Both the position numbers and the translations under genes were made by a program. Positions 1 through 10,652 of a stretch of 64,000 bases of DNA are shown here, one piece after another (position 1 is the first letter of the stretch; every line of letters starts with the position of its first letter). Under the pieces are notes generated by a model, which did no database searches, had not been told where the DNA came from, and saw nothing but the letters and a program-made list of their open reading frames with translations. The DNA is from Baylisascaris procyonis (taxonomy: Eukaryota > Nematoda > Chromadorea > Rhabditida > Ascarididae), in assembly GCA_037389465.1 (NCBI GenBank), contig JAZARR010000197.1:5628501-5692500 (forward strand), in the 5' to 3' direction.

Positions 1-1030
1 TCCTCTGATCATACATCATGGAAATGATGAAGAAAAGAGTTACAGTTGGCAACAAACGCGAAAATATGAACGGAATATGTAACAACAAATCAGGAGCTAA
101 CCATTTAAAAATGATGTTCCCGCATTTTCAATGCTTGATGCTAGAGATCGCTTCTCGCAATATTCGTTTTTTCCATGATCATTCCAGCACAATTACTCGA
201 AGTCGACCAACAATTTCACTAAAATAAAACAGTTTCTGAATTATGCATGTTGAATTACGCACGATAAAATCCCAACATTCACGCCTCATCCAACACTTTT
301 CCTGCCTATATCAATCACCAATATTTTTGGTTACATGCTTTTCATATACAGTTTTTCCAAAATTTAAAACTACACTAGTATTAGAAAAATCAAGCAGGAT
401 GTCCTCTCACTCCTCCCTTTATATGTTTCATTTGATATAAATCCGAATGACGACCACATCTCATGGATGCCTCCTCTAGTACCGTGCAGCAAAGGAACAC
501 ACGTTAGCGATGTATGAAATGTTCTTCTCAGGTGAATTTTCTTTCGCATTTCTAAGAACCCCACTCTGAAGTACTTCTGAATCGATTTGAAAAACTTTCC
601 AAAATTAAACCGGGGACAGCAAAGGTTTAATTTGAAAAGATAAAAAAAGCATTTCTCTTCCCCGCATTCATCCTAAGAATAATTTAGCAAAAATTCGTCG
701 AATAGCTACGCTTGAAGATACCCCTACATTTAACCGATTGATCCAAATTGTTTCCTGCTCATAAAAATACCAAAATGCTTTCAAACTTGAAAAGCTCATT
801 TTCCTATCGCTGAGATCTAAAATAAAATTTCAAGCACTCGAAAGGAAAGAAGGATCTCTAAACTTTAACCCTCCCGATCACTGGGACGTATTAAACAGTC
901 CACGGTAGAAACAACTTCTTCACCGTCATTTCCCTCAAAGATCCTAGAAAAGGTTTGGCACAATGTAAAGAGAACGACGAGCGTGAAAATTCGCAAAATC
1001 CAACTACATAGCACACTAAATCGCTCTTAC

Positions 1031-1240
1031 CGGAGGGCAATAGCATTCTTGTAATGCTTAGGTGAATATGAACTATTGGTGCAGCCCACACCTCTCACAT
1101 ACACTTCACCATGATGACACCACTGCAGCACAAAGGCATCACCAATTGTGCAAAGCGAAGAAACTCTTCGAAACTCATTAAGTAATAGAGTGCAGGTTTT
1201 GCAGTATGTCTGCCACAGTTTGCGCAACCACAATGGCATG
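1031..1240 (-). pseudogene. Minus-strand exon-like paralogue in R, copy A
   Basis: Open reading frame ending at a donor-like site (CCG followed by GTAAGAG). It translates to a segment containing LLLNEFRR and SLCTIGD and ending near KNAIALR. The same pattern (LLINECRK, LHCTIGA) occurs in the plus-strand exon at 2979-3161, so the two are diverged paralogues in opposite orientation. Copy C (about 46832-47042) keeps the frame, but nearly all its differences are amino-acid changes, which suggests drift. A related minus-strand piece lies at 1384-1540 (QFQAWNVL, MNVIVPQIYRA). Equivalent pieces are at 23929-24138 in B. Function unknown. Confidence 0.45.
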
Positions 1241-1898
1241 GAATGGAAGGGATAAATGAAGTATATGCACTGCGATGCAAGGAAGATGAACAGTAAGAAT
1301 GAAACATGAAACGAAAACTCTCTGCAGTGGTGGTTGTTTATACGCCGAACAGATCCGTACTGTATATATTCAGTTTCAATTTACTCTAGCTTAGCAATAT
1401 CTCATTGAGACGACCCCGTGCCCGATAAATTTGTGGCACAATGACATTCATGTTATGTGTGAGAACATTCCAGGCTTGAAATTGCAACATTTCACGCCAA
1501 CTTGATTTAGAAAGGTCACAATACGAGCGACTACAAGTTCGAAGCTCCAGGTTGATTAATAACAACATTCTTGATCCCTTCTACCTACTCATCAATATCC
1601 TCATCAATATTTTATGTTGAGATTATGCTTGCATTTAGAATTTATGCATGTATCTGCTCCAGAATGATAGAGAGTGATTGTGGAAATCGCGTAATGGCTT
1701 CATAATGCAATAATTCATAACCATATGCTGTTATGCTGTTTAGAACCTCTCTCTTGCGCCTTATTTTCTTTTTTTTTTTTTCACATAGTGGAATGACGAA
1801 TCACATATCAAAGTATGCAGCTATAATTCTTCACGCCTCCTCAACACAAACTAGTCCTAGGAGGACACCTGTGGAGCACAACTTACTGGCCATCATGA

Positions 1899-2162
1899 AG
1901 GAACTGGCATTGCCGCCCAATGATTCCTTTTCAACATCTCAACGGGGTCACTGACCCTCAGTAGAGTGATGGCACGGCCTTATGACTCGTCTTCAGCAGC
2001 ATAATGGAGTCATTATAGACAACCGTTGAAGAGTTGGCGTCACGCCCAATGTCTCCCTTCAACGGTGAAATGGAATCTCCACAGGTCACCGCTAAGGAGC
2101 TGGCATCTTCGCCCAATGACTCCTTTTCAGCGGCTTTGAGGGTACCGTACGGAAGTTCAACC
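1899..2162. repeat. 66-bp tandem repeat, about four units, copy A
   Basis: Units begin near 1899, 1965, 2031 and 2097. The shared core reads like GAGCTGGCATCTTCGCCCAA with variants. The period is 22 codons and both strands stay largely open: minus-strand units share an (L/I)GxDAsS...gDS pattern, and plus-strand units share KELAxxPNDSFS. The array recurs at 24795-25058 and about 47686-47949. It could be a repeat within a coding exon, but no convincing splice sites were found on either side. Confidence 0.6.
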
Positions 2163-2820
2163 GCAGAAGTCTCCAACAATTTATCAGACTACCAAAAATT
2201 ATCATGCAGAATTTGCACAGGAAAGGAAACAAGCCAATTAGGAAGCTGCGTCATTACTGCTATAGGGTGTAAAGAAATTTACAGCTGCACCTCAATACAA
2301 ATATCGGGCAATGTACACAGGGCAGAAAAAAAAGAAAATAAGGCGCACATAAATCCCCCGACACATTGGCTCACTGAATAATTGCAAGAATTTTGAGCTA
2401 TGCAATACATAGTAAAATGAATATTTCGATTTCCATAATTGAACTATTAGTGAGGAAATTATAAGCGGGACAGTATGACATTCCACTTTGTAACTGTTCG
2501 CACTGTGGTTTTTCTAGGCTGATTTGGGACTGAAATGCTACAATTTCAAGCGTGAAATATCCTGGCCCATAACATGAATGTTATTGCGCCACAAATTTAT
2601 CGTGCACTGGGCTGCATAACAAAGTATATTCCTTTCAAGAGTCCTTTCGCTATTTTTTATGCTCCGACAATAGCGACACTATTCACAGAAAAAAAGAGAC
2701 CTCCTTTACTAGGTTCAAAAATAACTCCAGATGTTTCTTCAAAAATAATAGCGAACAGTGTGGTGGAATAATCCTTCTTACAAAAATTTGTCAGTTCTTC
2801 TTGAATGAGATATTCAATAG

Positions 2821-3161
2821 CTCAGGTGGAGCACAGCAAACTTTAAGAATCGTGTCACAAATCTATTTAACGTCACAAAGAACCATCCACTGCAGGTATT
2901 TTTTTGACTCGTGTATAATTCCTACTGTACGCTTCCAATCACATCGCGATGCATACTTCATTATTTCGATGGTTTCAGGCCATCGAAGCAGAGCAAAATG
3001 TAGCTGAACATATTATAAAACGTGCACCTCTATTAATAAATGAGTGTCGAAAGGCTGCTCTTCATTGCACAATTGGCGCACCTCTGCGCATAAACGGTCT
3101 CATAGCAGGGCGAGGTATACGTGAGAGACGACTGGATCCACAGCAATTCAAATTCACCTAA
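2821..3161 (+). CDS. Two-exon 3' end of an unknown small gene in R, copy A
   Basis: Exons 2821-2895 and 2979-3161 are joined by an 83-base intron. The first has acceptor CAATAG and donor CAG/GTATTT; the second has acceptor GGTTTCAG and ends at TAA. Both are phase 0 and give 85 residues beginning LRWSTANFKNR and ending QQFKFT. The frame is intact in all three copies, although copy C has several amino-acid changes (for example H to R, I to F, G to D). A likely upstream piece at 2545-2771 (MNVIAPQIYRALG) has an in-frame TGA where its minus-strand paralogue has a Trp codon, so the complete gene may be broken. I do not recognise the family. Confidence 0.45.
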
Positions 3162-3897
3162 GTAAATCACGAACGGCTGTCCTCGGGAAGGGCGATTCGG
3201 CCGTGCTCAAATGTACCTGAATGCAGGCAATTTTCACACTCAACATCTTCATTTACTAATCTGCCAAGAGCAACCATGCAACCTTACAGAAATCATTGGG
3301 TTCAAATGATTTACATTAATCATCAATATCGGCATACGAATATGGCAGTTGATAAGAATAGCTTCCTTTTCATCGTCGGTGAATTAATGACAAATCTGCT
3401 CAAATTTCTACGAAATTCCGCAAACTGTTTTAAACTGAAAAAAAAAACCTTTCCGCACAAAAAATAACCATGTGAAAATACTCACCACAGCATAAAAAAA
3501 CTTGCCATTACCGAATACAGAAGAGAAAAATCAAACGCCACCAATCTTGTCAATTATCCTATCCGTATGCCGACTTGCGTGATTTACATAAATGGACCCG
3601 ATAAACTCTATGAACGCCGTAAGATTGCAAATTTTCCAGGAAAGCGTGCGAGAATGACGAAAAGAAGATGGATTCTGTTTTGACAAGGGAAATCTAATTC
3701 ACAAAAAGAAGACCTCTTTTACGGAATCCTTTACTTCATAAAAAGAAACTGGGAGCTTCGAACACTAAATAATATCACATTCGCACCTCAAGGCTGCTAA
3801 GAAAAATTTTAAGTAACTTATCTTGCGTCAAATTGATCTGGTCGTCTCCAACGCTGGTCGCTTTTCGATTGTGACCACGGGCTCGATTGATCCAATC

Positions 3898-4350
3898 TGG
3901 TAATAATAAAGAATTTTGATAATAAAGAATTATAATAATGAAGAATGATAATAATAAAGAATAATAATAATAGAAGATAAGGATAGCAAAAAACAATAGC
4001 AATATGGAACAATGATAATAAAGAATAATAATGAAATGAGTGACAATATAAAAAGTGATAATTATAATAAATAATTATAATAATATTAAAAAAGAAAAAT
4101 TATAATTAAGAATAATAATAAATGGAACGATTATAGTTAAGAATAATAATAATAAAGAATAATAATGATAAAAAATATTAGTGAGAAAGGATAATTATAA
4201 AGAAGAATAATAATAACAAAGAAAAATAATAATCAAGAATTACGATAATAGAAAAGATTAATATTAGAAAATAATAATAAAGAACGAAAATAACGAAAAA
4301 GAATAATAACAAAGAGTAGTAACAAAAAAGAATTATTATAAACAAAAATA
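3898..4350. repeat. Imperfect AAT/AATAAAGAAT low-complexity tract, copy A
   Basis: About 450 bases made almost entirely of AAT, AATAAT and AATAAAGAA words on the plus strand. It begins exactly where homology between units A/B and the diverged copy C ends. It is non-coding: the apparent minus-strand ORF of Tyr/Leu/Phe/Ile is an artefact of the repeat. Such tracts are often breakpoints, which fits the edge of R lying here. Confidence 0.9.
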
Positions 4351-4502
4351 ATGATAACAAGTTTAGATTCCGTGAAACGACTAACCTTGAAAATGACGTA
4401 TAACGAGCAGAGGCAATCACAAATTGTAGCGACTTACAGATTCTTTTAAGCAAAGGCGTCGCATATCGGTCTCTTGCTGGCGCTCGATGCTGATCGGCCG
4501 TG

Positions 4503-4520
4503 TTTGGGGGAGGGGGAGGG
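4503..4520 (+). other. G-run (possible G-quadruplex), differs between copies
   Basis: G5-A-G5-A-G3 in unit A; unit B (27400-27416) reads G6-A-G4-A-G3 with one base less. Three short G runs are visible, one short of the classical four-run quadruplex motif. Recorded mainly as one of the few positions where A and B differ. Confidence 0.4.
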
Positions 4521-5560
4521 ATCCTGGATGTGAATAGGGAACAACGAACACTTGCAACTCACAGATCAAAAGTGAAAAATGCGCTCGTTTGTAAATTCCT
4601 CACCTTTCAACAAACCTGCTTGCCTTTAATTTCGTTCGAATCCTTCATTGATACAGCCACATCGACCGACAGTAAAGCCCTACGCTGACTGCGAGTGGAA
4701 TGCTTCATATTTACATAGAAGCAGTTGCCGTGAATGATCATGCACCCTGTGAAATATTCCAAAGCCGAGATCTACAACGAGTAAAAAGATGGTCTGTTTT
4801 GAAAGTGTATTCCAAATGATCTCGTGCACGCATGCATGCATAAATAATTAAGTAAAAATTGACTCCATACTCCATTTGCTGTCAGTGCTCTAGTGTCTCC
4901 ACTACTGAAACACTCGTACTAGAGCATCATTATTCAGAAGCCTATTGAAGCCAAATTGTCTGTTGTGCTCCTTACTTAGGCGTGCAGCATCAATAATGAG
5001 CGTGCAGAAGCATCAAGACACCAGAGTTGTTATTTTCTGGCTCAAAGTCCACAAAATGGACAATAGTCGCTATGCTCATGTAAAAAGGGACTAATTCGCT
5101 GAGAACGATTTGAGAACTTATGCGCAAAGCGGCTTTTGCATGTCGTCCACGACTGCGCATTCTTCGCCAGGAAAGCAGCGAAATCATCGATGTAATTTGA
5201 ATAGAAATTATGCGAACAGATACATATGCAGTTTGTGGTCAATACAAAGGCTTCTAATTGCATGTGGCTGCTCTTTCGCTTCCTTCGCGAGAAGAATAAA
5301 CGCATCATTTGAGTTATTTACTATTAGCTTATGGCTGCTCTTGACTGCCATCCATACTACTACAAAGGCATCAAAAAAAGAGAAATGGACCTCATAAGAG
5401 TAACATTTGCAGAATTTCTTCCACTACCCATCCGAATCTCTCGACAAGATCTTGACGAACCGAGAATTTAACACTGCAGATAAGAGACAATGAGCAATGC
5501 GATCAAGGGATAGCGGCAATGCGTGAGTGGCTAATACACATATTTCAAACAACTTCAAAA
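4521..5560. other. Stretch without a supported gene, unit A
   Basis: No exon chain could be supported. A minus-strand frame around 5042-5200 ends in a CPFC-like motif followed by a stop, but no convincing splice sites connect it to the gene upstream. The same holds for 27417-28455 in unit B. Confidence 0.5.
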
Positions 5561-5561
5561 C

Positions 5562-5757
5562 CTGCATCGGACAGACAGCTTGACGATGAGCGAAATGCAA
5601 CCACTCTGGCAACGGCGACGAAGACGACACACTGCTGACACCGAGTGCAGTCCATGATGCGACAACCGATGACTCGCGATGAGCTCCTTAATAAGAACCA
5701 TGGCGGGTCGATAGGAGCACAAGATGGCGGCTGACCGAGATGCATCACAACACATGC
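5562..5757 (-). other. Unassigned GC-rich candidate exon, unit A (B: 28457-28652)
   Basis: Strong acceptor (CTTTTGCAG) and a plausible donor (GATGCAG/GTTTTG) enclose 196 bases that are open in more than one minus-strand frame; one frame contains two CxxC-like pairs (CTRCQQC). It lies 150 bases downstream of the stop codon of the zinc-finger gene at 5907-10164, so it may be an alternative 3' exon of that gene or part of another. The frame cannot be decided from sequence alone. Confidence 0.3.
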
Positions 5758-5906
5758 CTGCAAAAGTAGGATCCTTCGTGAAGGAGCAGAACTAAGCAGT
5801 GCAATCAACGTCGCAAAATTGCATCGTGAGTTCTAGTCGGGAAAAGTTGTTAATGTCGAGAACAAAGAATAAAAAGCGAAATAAAATGGGCCTGATTACC
5901 TCTCAT

Positions 5907-6507
5907 TTAAGGAAGCTGCAGTTGATGATCTCCTGCAATTTCCGCCATCAGCTCGGGCTCCGCCGTTTTGAACCGCTTCAAATAAGCGGCACAAATGTCG
6001 GCCCGGCGAGCTTCTTCGGTGTCGAGGTGTCGCTTTCTTCGAACAATTGGCGACTCATGTTCCTGTTCAACCGTTGCTTCTGCAAGTTGTATAACTAACC
6101 ATTCCTTCATTTTCAAATGCAACAGCAAAAAAAGTCTAATATATGATGAGGTTTATTAAGGTCTGTTGGAACAATATGATCCGCTAAATGAAAGAAAGGA
6201 GTGAAAAATCGATAGAGATGACAGTTATCGTTCAGCATTCTGCTGGCACATCACATACGCTTGCAGAAACTTGGAAGTGAAAAAATATGGGGTTTGCGCA
6301 AAACCTTTCAAGTGAGGGCAGACTTATGCTATATAGAAACTTTTGTCAAGCTCTCTTTTATAGTAACTCAATGAAAATGTCGCATTTGAAGGAAATCAAT
6401 TGCAAGGGTCAGAAAATCTTCTGTGTTTGAAAAGTATCGGAAACAACGCGCCAGGTTGAAACTAAAACAAACGATAAATCGAGGCTTCGATTTCGCATGA
6501 TTAGGTC

Positions 6508-6565
<58 letters not shown>

Positions 6566-9500
6566 GCACAACATTTCATTTCGCCTCCCAACTTACTAAC
6601 GAGGGATCTAAATGGAAGAATTTGCCAAACGTGAATTCCTAAAAACGTGAGATCAGATAACTGTGGGAATGAAGAAAATGCTAACCAGGCAGCAGAATGT
6701 GACTCGTGTTCCTCCTTAGGCTATTAAGCCGTGTGACGTTATCGCGTCTCTGCTGCATGACGGCCTTCGGAGCACCAATACAGCGCTCTTTCTTGTGTGA
6801 CATTACGAAGGCCTAAAATCAATTTACCAATATCTTTCATCTATCGGAAATTTCAGAGGTCAGAAGGTGCTGAAATTCAACTCACTGCACTCATAACAGT
6901 ACAAGTCCAACTACTGCTAAAAGTTAGAGGGAATAGTGACTGAGGAACGGTCATTGACAGGGAGATTTGAGCTTAATTCCATTGTCCTATACAATTCTGC
7001 TACAGAATAGGTTCAAGCCGAAATCCTTTGATAGTATTCTACTCAGTGTGGACCTATAAATGATGCAGATGAATGGAAACACATTTGAATTCCATTTCAG
7101 CCCAGTCCCTCCGAAAAGTATGAATATTTGTGGAGGAAGAAATGCACCCAAAGAAAGCTCATTCTCATGGCTTACCTTAATGGTTGCCGCGTTCGCTTCA
7201 GGTGGCACGACCAAGTGATGCCCACATATGCCACAGAATGCTGAAATCATATAAAAGAGCTGTAGATTATCAATGACGATTGGATGAACAAAGAGCAAAC
7301 TAAGTGCTTAATGCGAAAAGTCGAGGATTTCAGGACATTAGTAAAATGTGTTTATCGTTGTGAAGCAATGACTATAGGCGAGGATCAGGCAGCTATTCAT
7401 CAGTTCATTCATGCTCACAAGACGAGTACAGTAATAGCATAATATTTGCCAACGAAATCTCATAGATCAGCTCATATAGAAAATAAAAAAAAAGATAACG
7501 GAAAGAAGTCGTCAGAATGTAGATAGCAGAATAAAGTTGCTCACCGTCCTCGAGATGGGACCGAGCAAGCGCGACGTGCTTCCTCCATGCCGCGACGGTC
7601 TCAAATTCTCGGTCCCGGACGCCGCAATGTGGCAAACGGCACACTAAAAATAGGCCTTGAGCATTCACCGTAATTTCGCATATCTGTGAAGGCTCTACTG
7701 CGATCGTTAGATAAAACGCTCATCAGTCCGCAGTCGCGGATTAGGATGCATGCTTTAAAGGGATAAGAAAAAATTTCAGCCCAATTGTCTCCCATTTCAT
7801 GTAAATCATTTTCATAATCATGTTAGCATAAACAATTCTGCTGATTTGCGAATCCCTCATCGACGCATATAAAATGGAACATCAGGCAGTTAGTGCTTAC
7901 TTCTAGCAAAACAGTAACATTCACAGTTCTACATTTCATTCGACTACTTCGAAGCCTTCGGCTGACAATGCAGGAGAAAGTACTTCGAGAAAGCGCCTTC
8001 TCACCCTATTCATTATTGAACGATTCTCTCCTTCTAGCCAGGAGACAGAATATGCTATGAACAACCTCACAGACCGTGAAAAACAAATTTTTGAAGGATA
8101 GAACAACAAGACAAGTGGAAATACTTACATATCTTATTGTTCTGAACAACATATGGTGGCGTTGCCGGCGCCACCAATTCGGCTGCCATGTGGGCTGGCA
8201 GTGCACTGACATCTGCCGGTCTGAATTCCGGCTGCTGTCTGATTGCCCGTCTGCGAGGCATTCGCTCCGCGGGCGCACTTGCTCTCGCTCTTGGGCGGCT
8301 GCAATTATGGGCAAAGTTAGACAGGTGTTTGGATACGTAACTACGGAATTACATTCTTTGTAATGTTCATGGAAAAGGTTCTGTATTTCTATAGGCGTTT
8401 GCATAGTTGCTTGCAAAGGCACATCATGGCAAAGTGATTCTTGTGTATATGGGTCTATTCGCCTGTGCGCCCGGAAATTTCGTGCGGGAACCACTCAAGC
8501 TGGAACTACGAAAATCTCATTGCTACAGTGTGATTCATAGCGAGACTTGTTAGACGATTCTTCAATGACAGCCGCTTCAAAACTAATATATGTTCCTCAG
8601 TTGTCCTACTATATCGAATGGAAATTTTCGTCAAATAGCGAGCACATACTGCTCTTTCTTTAGAGTGCAAAGATTATCTATCGATGACTCTCATCCAATT
8701 ATTACTGTGCTGCTATCTGCGCAAATATTGCCAAAAAGTGCAGTGTGCAATGAAGGTCCAAATGGAGAAGACAGCAGTCACTTACAGCATCTCACGGTAA
8801 CGAGCTGCAAGGGCTTCTTGCCATTGCGCCCTTTCGTTGCGGATAACCTCCTCTCTATCCCTCTCTTCGACGCTTCGGCGTTGAGGCGTCGCATTAGCTT
8901 CATCGGGATGAGGTCCAGCCTCCGGTTCATGCAGAGACTTTTCCGGCTCCATCTGCACCGGAGGCGTGATCCTCGCCTCATCCCGGCGGCCGTGGCTAGT
9001 GCCGGGCTCCAGCTCGCGGGATACACTTTGGTACCACTGCAATCGAAATATTCATCAGTCTACAAGCAGACTCCGGTTATTCCTTGATGTGAGTGCTAAG
9101 ATTGCCATATTTGCGACATGTTCCATATTGACATGCGTTTTAGTATGACTTCAATCTCAAAATTTGCTAAAAGTTCGCTGCTGCAGATGAGGACCTAGAA
9201 TATGCAGGGTTGTGATAGTGAAATATAGACAAAGTTAAAGGTAATAAAATCAAAATGACCCACCGGCACTATCGGCTGTTCCATCATAGCTACGAATATC
9301 CCTCCCTCGACGGCAACGTTATACATCGGCCCATCGTGGCCGTAGATATCGCAGCTGCGCCGTTCCACATCCCAGATACTCAGTTGTGCTCTCTTCAGCC
9401 GGCACGCGGCCTCGAGCAACAACGGATGTGGACGGCGTAAAACTGCTTCGCGAGCTAAAACACATTAAGGCTAGTTGTATATTAAGAAACTTCGATCCCA

Positions 9501-10164
9501 AAGCACTTCAGCCAGTTAATTTTTGACTGCATTTTGTCAATCCTATTTCTCCAGCGAAACGAATGCAGAAGCAACGATGCCTTAACATAACATAAGCATG
9601 ACGTAACAAAGGGATTTTTATGTCATATGGCATACGACGTACCACCATATGCATCCGTTATACAAGCATGCTACGAGTTCGACAGTCACCCACCCTATGA
9701 CGTGGCTAATGCAAATCTTGTGGCACACCATGAAAAGGTTCGAAAATGGCCCACGACAATTGTTTAATAAAAAAAACAGTCGAAAAAAGCATTAGGTGTT
9801 ACCGAAAGACCGATCAAAGAAAATCCATACGCATCAGTGTGATACGCATATTAACTTAAGTACCGTAGTACCTCAGCACTCCGTTCAATAAATTATTCAT
9901 TGGTTTATAACTTTTACAAATAAAGTTTTAGAAAGACGAACCGAAATACAATAGGCCTTGTCGATGCACGTCGAGGGGGGCAAAATCCTCCCTCCAGTGT
10001 TCTTGCAGGTAGAGCTCCACCTCACGATAGAGCTCTATCAGCTCAACGCCGAACAGAGCGGCGGCTGCAGAAAAGGCGTCTTGACAACGCCTTACTCTAA
10101 CAAGCCCCAAAAGGGCCATGATTTGGAGGAGGAATTGCGGAAGCGATTCGAAATCGTTCGCCAT
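5907..10164 (-). CDS. OTU-like (probably inactive) zinc-finger protein, 8 exons, 432 aa, unit A
   Basis: Exons in coding order: 10164-9942, 9454-9264, 9036-8786, 8298-8129, 7643-7545, 7240-7176, 6812-6686, 6079-5907 (TAA). Every donor is GT, every acceptor AG, and all seven phases agree. Residues 1-150 resemble the OTU cysteine-protease fold: Cys27 in RRCQDAFSAA, then LYREVELYLQEHWREDF, then an LLLEAACRLKRAQLSIWD strand region. The usual Asp-Gly before the Cys is Arg-Arg, and the expected HYDSL-like motif reads WYQSV, so activity is doubtful. A charged linker (about 150-277) follows, then a C2H2-like finger (CRLPHC...KHVALARSH) and a C2HC-like module (CGIC...SHKKERC) split over exons 6 and 7, and a helical basic tail. 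The start is the first ATG after a TTTGCAG acceptor. The OTU assignment is by eye and moderate; the gene itself is well supported. Confidence 0.72.
6510..6562. repeat. TA dinucleotide microsatellite, unit A
   Basis: Uninterrupted (AT)n of about 52 bases within intron 7 of the OTU-like gene. The unit B allele is longer (29404-29465). Confidence 0.97.
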
Positions 10165-10200
10165 TTTACAGTTCGCTGTGGTAAAGGCCACTGCTGCAAA
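10165..10200 (-). promoter_or_regulatory. Possible trans-splice acceptor and 29-base leader of the OTU-like gene
   Basis: On the minus strand TTTGCAG at 10200-10194 precedes a 29-base leader and the first ATG at 10164. In nematodes an acceptor just upstream of the start codon with no donor upstream commonly marks spliced-leader addition. No spliced-leader sequence is encoded here, so this is inference. Unit B equivalent: 33097-33103. Confidence 0.4.
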
Positions 10201-10418
10201 TACAACCCTTATGCGGTTTTAATTCGTTTAGTTTCTTTCGCACATCGTGCGCATATCGCAAGTAATTCAAAAGTGTTGTCCTTTGACTGAAGGGCATGGA
10301 ATAGATCAAGGGCATAGAATCAAATATGATCAACACACTAACTGCATAAGCCCTTGGTCGCTAGTTTCCGAAATTTCTAGAGGGAACTTGTCGAGGCAGA
10401 GATTCTGTTCATGAGGTC

Positions 10419-10652
10419 ATGTCAACATGCAAAAATGATATGAAATTTTACAGGACATTTTTCAATTCTATATCGCACAGTGAAGATGCTTCCTTGCCGA
10501 AGTTTAGACGGACAATTTATTCAAATGGATCGTGGGAGTCGTTCGAGGTAACATGGGTTTTGTCTGATTGCGTTAGGGAGAAATTCTTTGATGCCACTCG
10601 CATCACGAACTCCATATCGATTTTGCAAACACAGTTCGATTCCATCAACTGA
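10419..10652 (+). CDS. Hypothetical 77-aa protein, unit A (B: 33322-33555)
   Basis: ATG-started ORF ending at TGA, lying 255 bases upstream of and divergent from the OTU-like gene. An acceptor-like TTTTACAG at 10446-10453 could make 10454-10652 a terminal exon in the same frame. The composition is protein-like (SWESFEVTWVLSDCVREKFF) with no low-complexity bias. An AATAAA lies at 10842-10847. There is no recognisable domain, signal peptide or membrane segment, and it is identical in both units. It may be a small gene or a last exon whose earlier exons I cannot find. Confidence 0.35.
   Translation: MSTCKNDMKFYRTFFNSISHSEDASLPKFRRTIYSNGSWESFEVTWVLSDCVREKFFDATRITNSISILQTQFDSIN

Noticed and set aside
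1095..1307. Possible FAB1/PIKfyve-like segment (CANCG...SFEEFL)
   Set aside because: Likeness is limited to a few residues, needs a frame change, and the other frame matches the paralogue at 2979-3161 better.
4178..4453. Hydrophobic Tyr/Leu/Phe/Ile ORF suggesting a membrane protein
   Set aside because: Low-complexity translation of the AAT tract.
8006..8494. 162-codon minus-strand ORF
   Set aside because: It overlaps exon 4 of the OTU-like gene in a different frame and runs through AT-rich intron; the spliced model explains the GC-rich part with correct phases.
8778..9026. Alternative minus-strand frame of exon 3 (Arg/Leu-rich)
   Set aside because: It does not connect in phase with exons 2 and 4, whereas the WYQSV frame does.
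8590..9087. 165-codon plus-strand ORF
   Set aside because: It is the antisense shadow of exon 3 of the OTU-like gene; openness comes from the GC-rich exon.
10600..10650. Possible tRNA B box (GTTCGATTCC)
   Set aside because: No A box or acceptor stem at the right distance; it lies within the 77-codon ORF.
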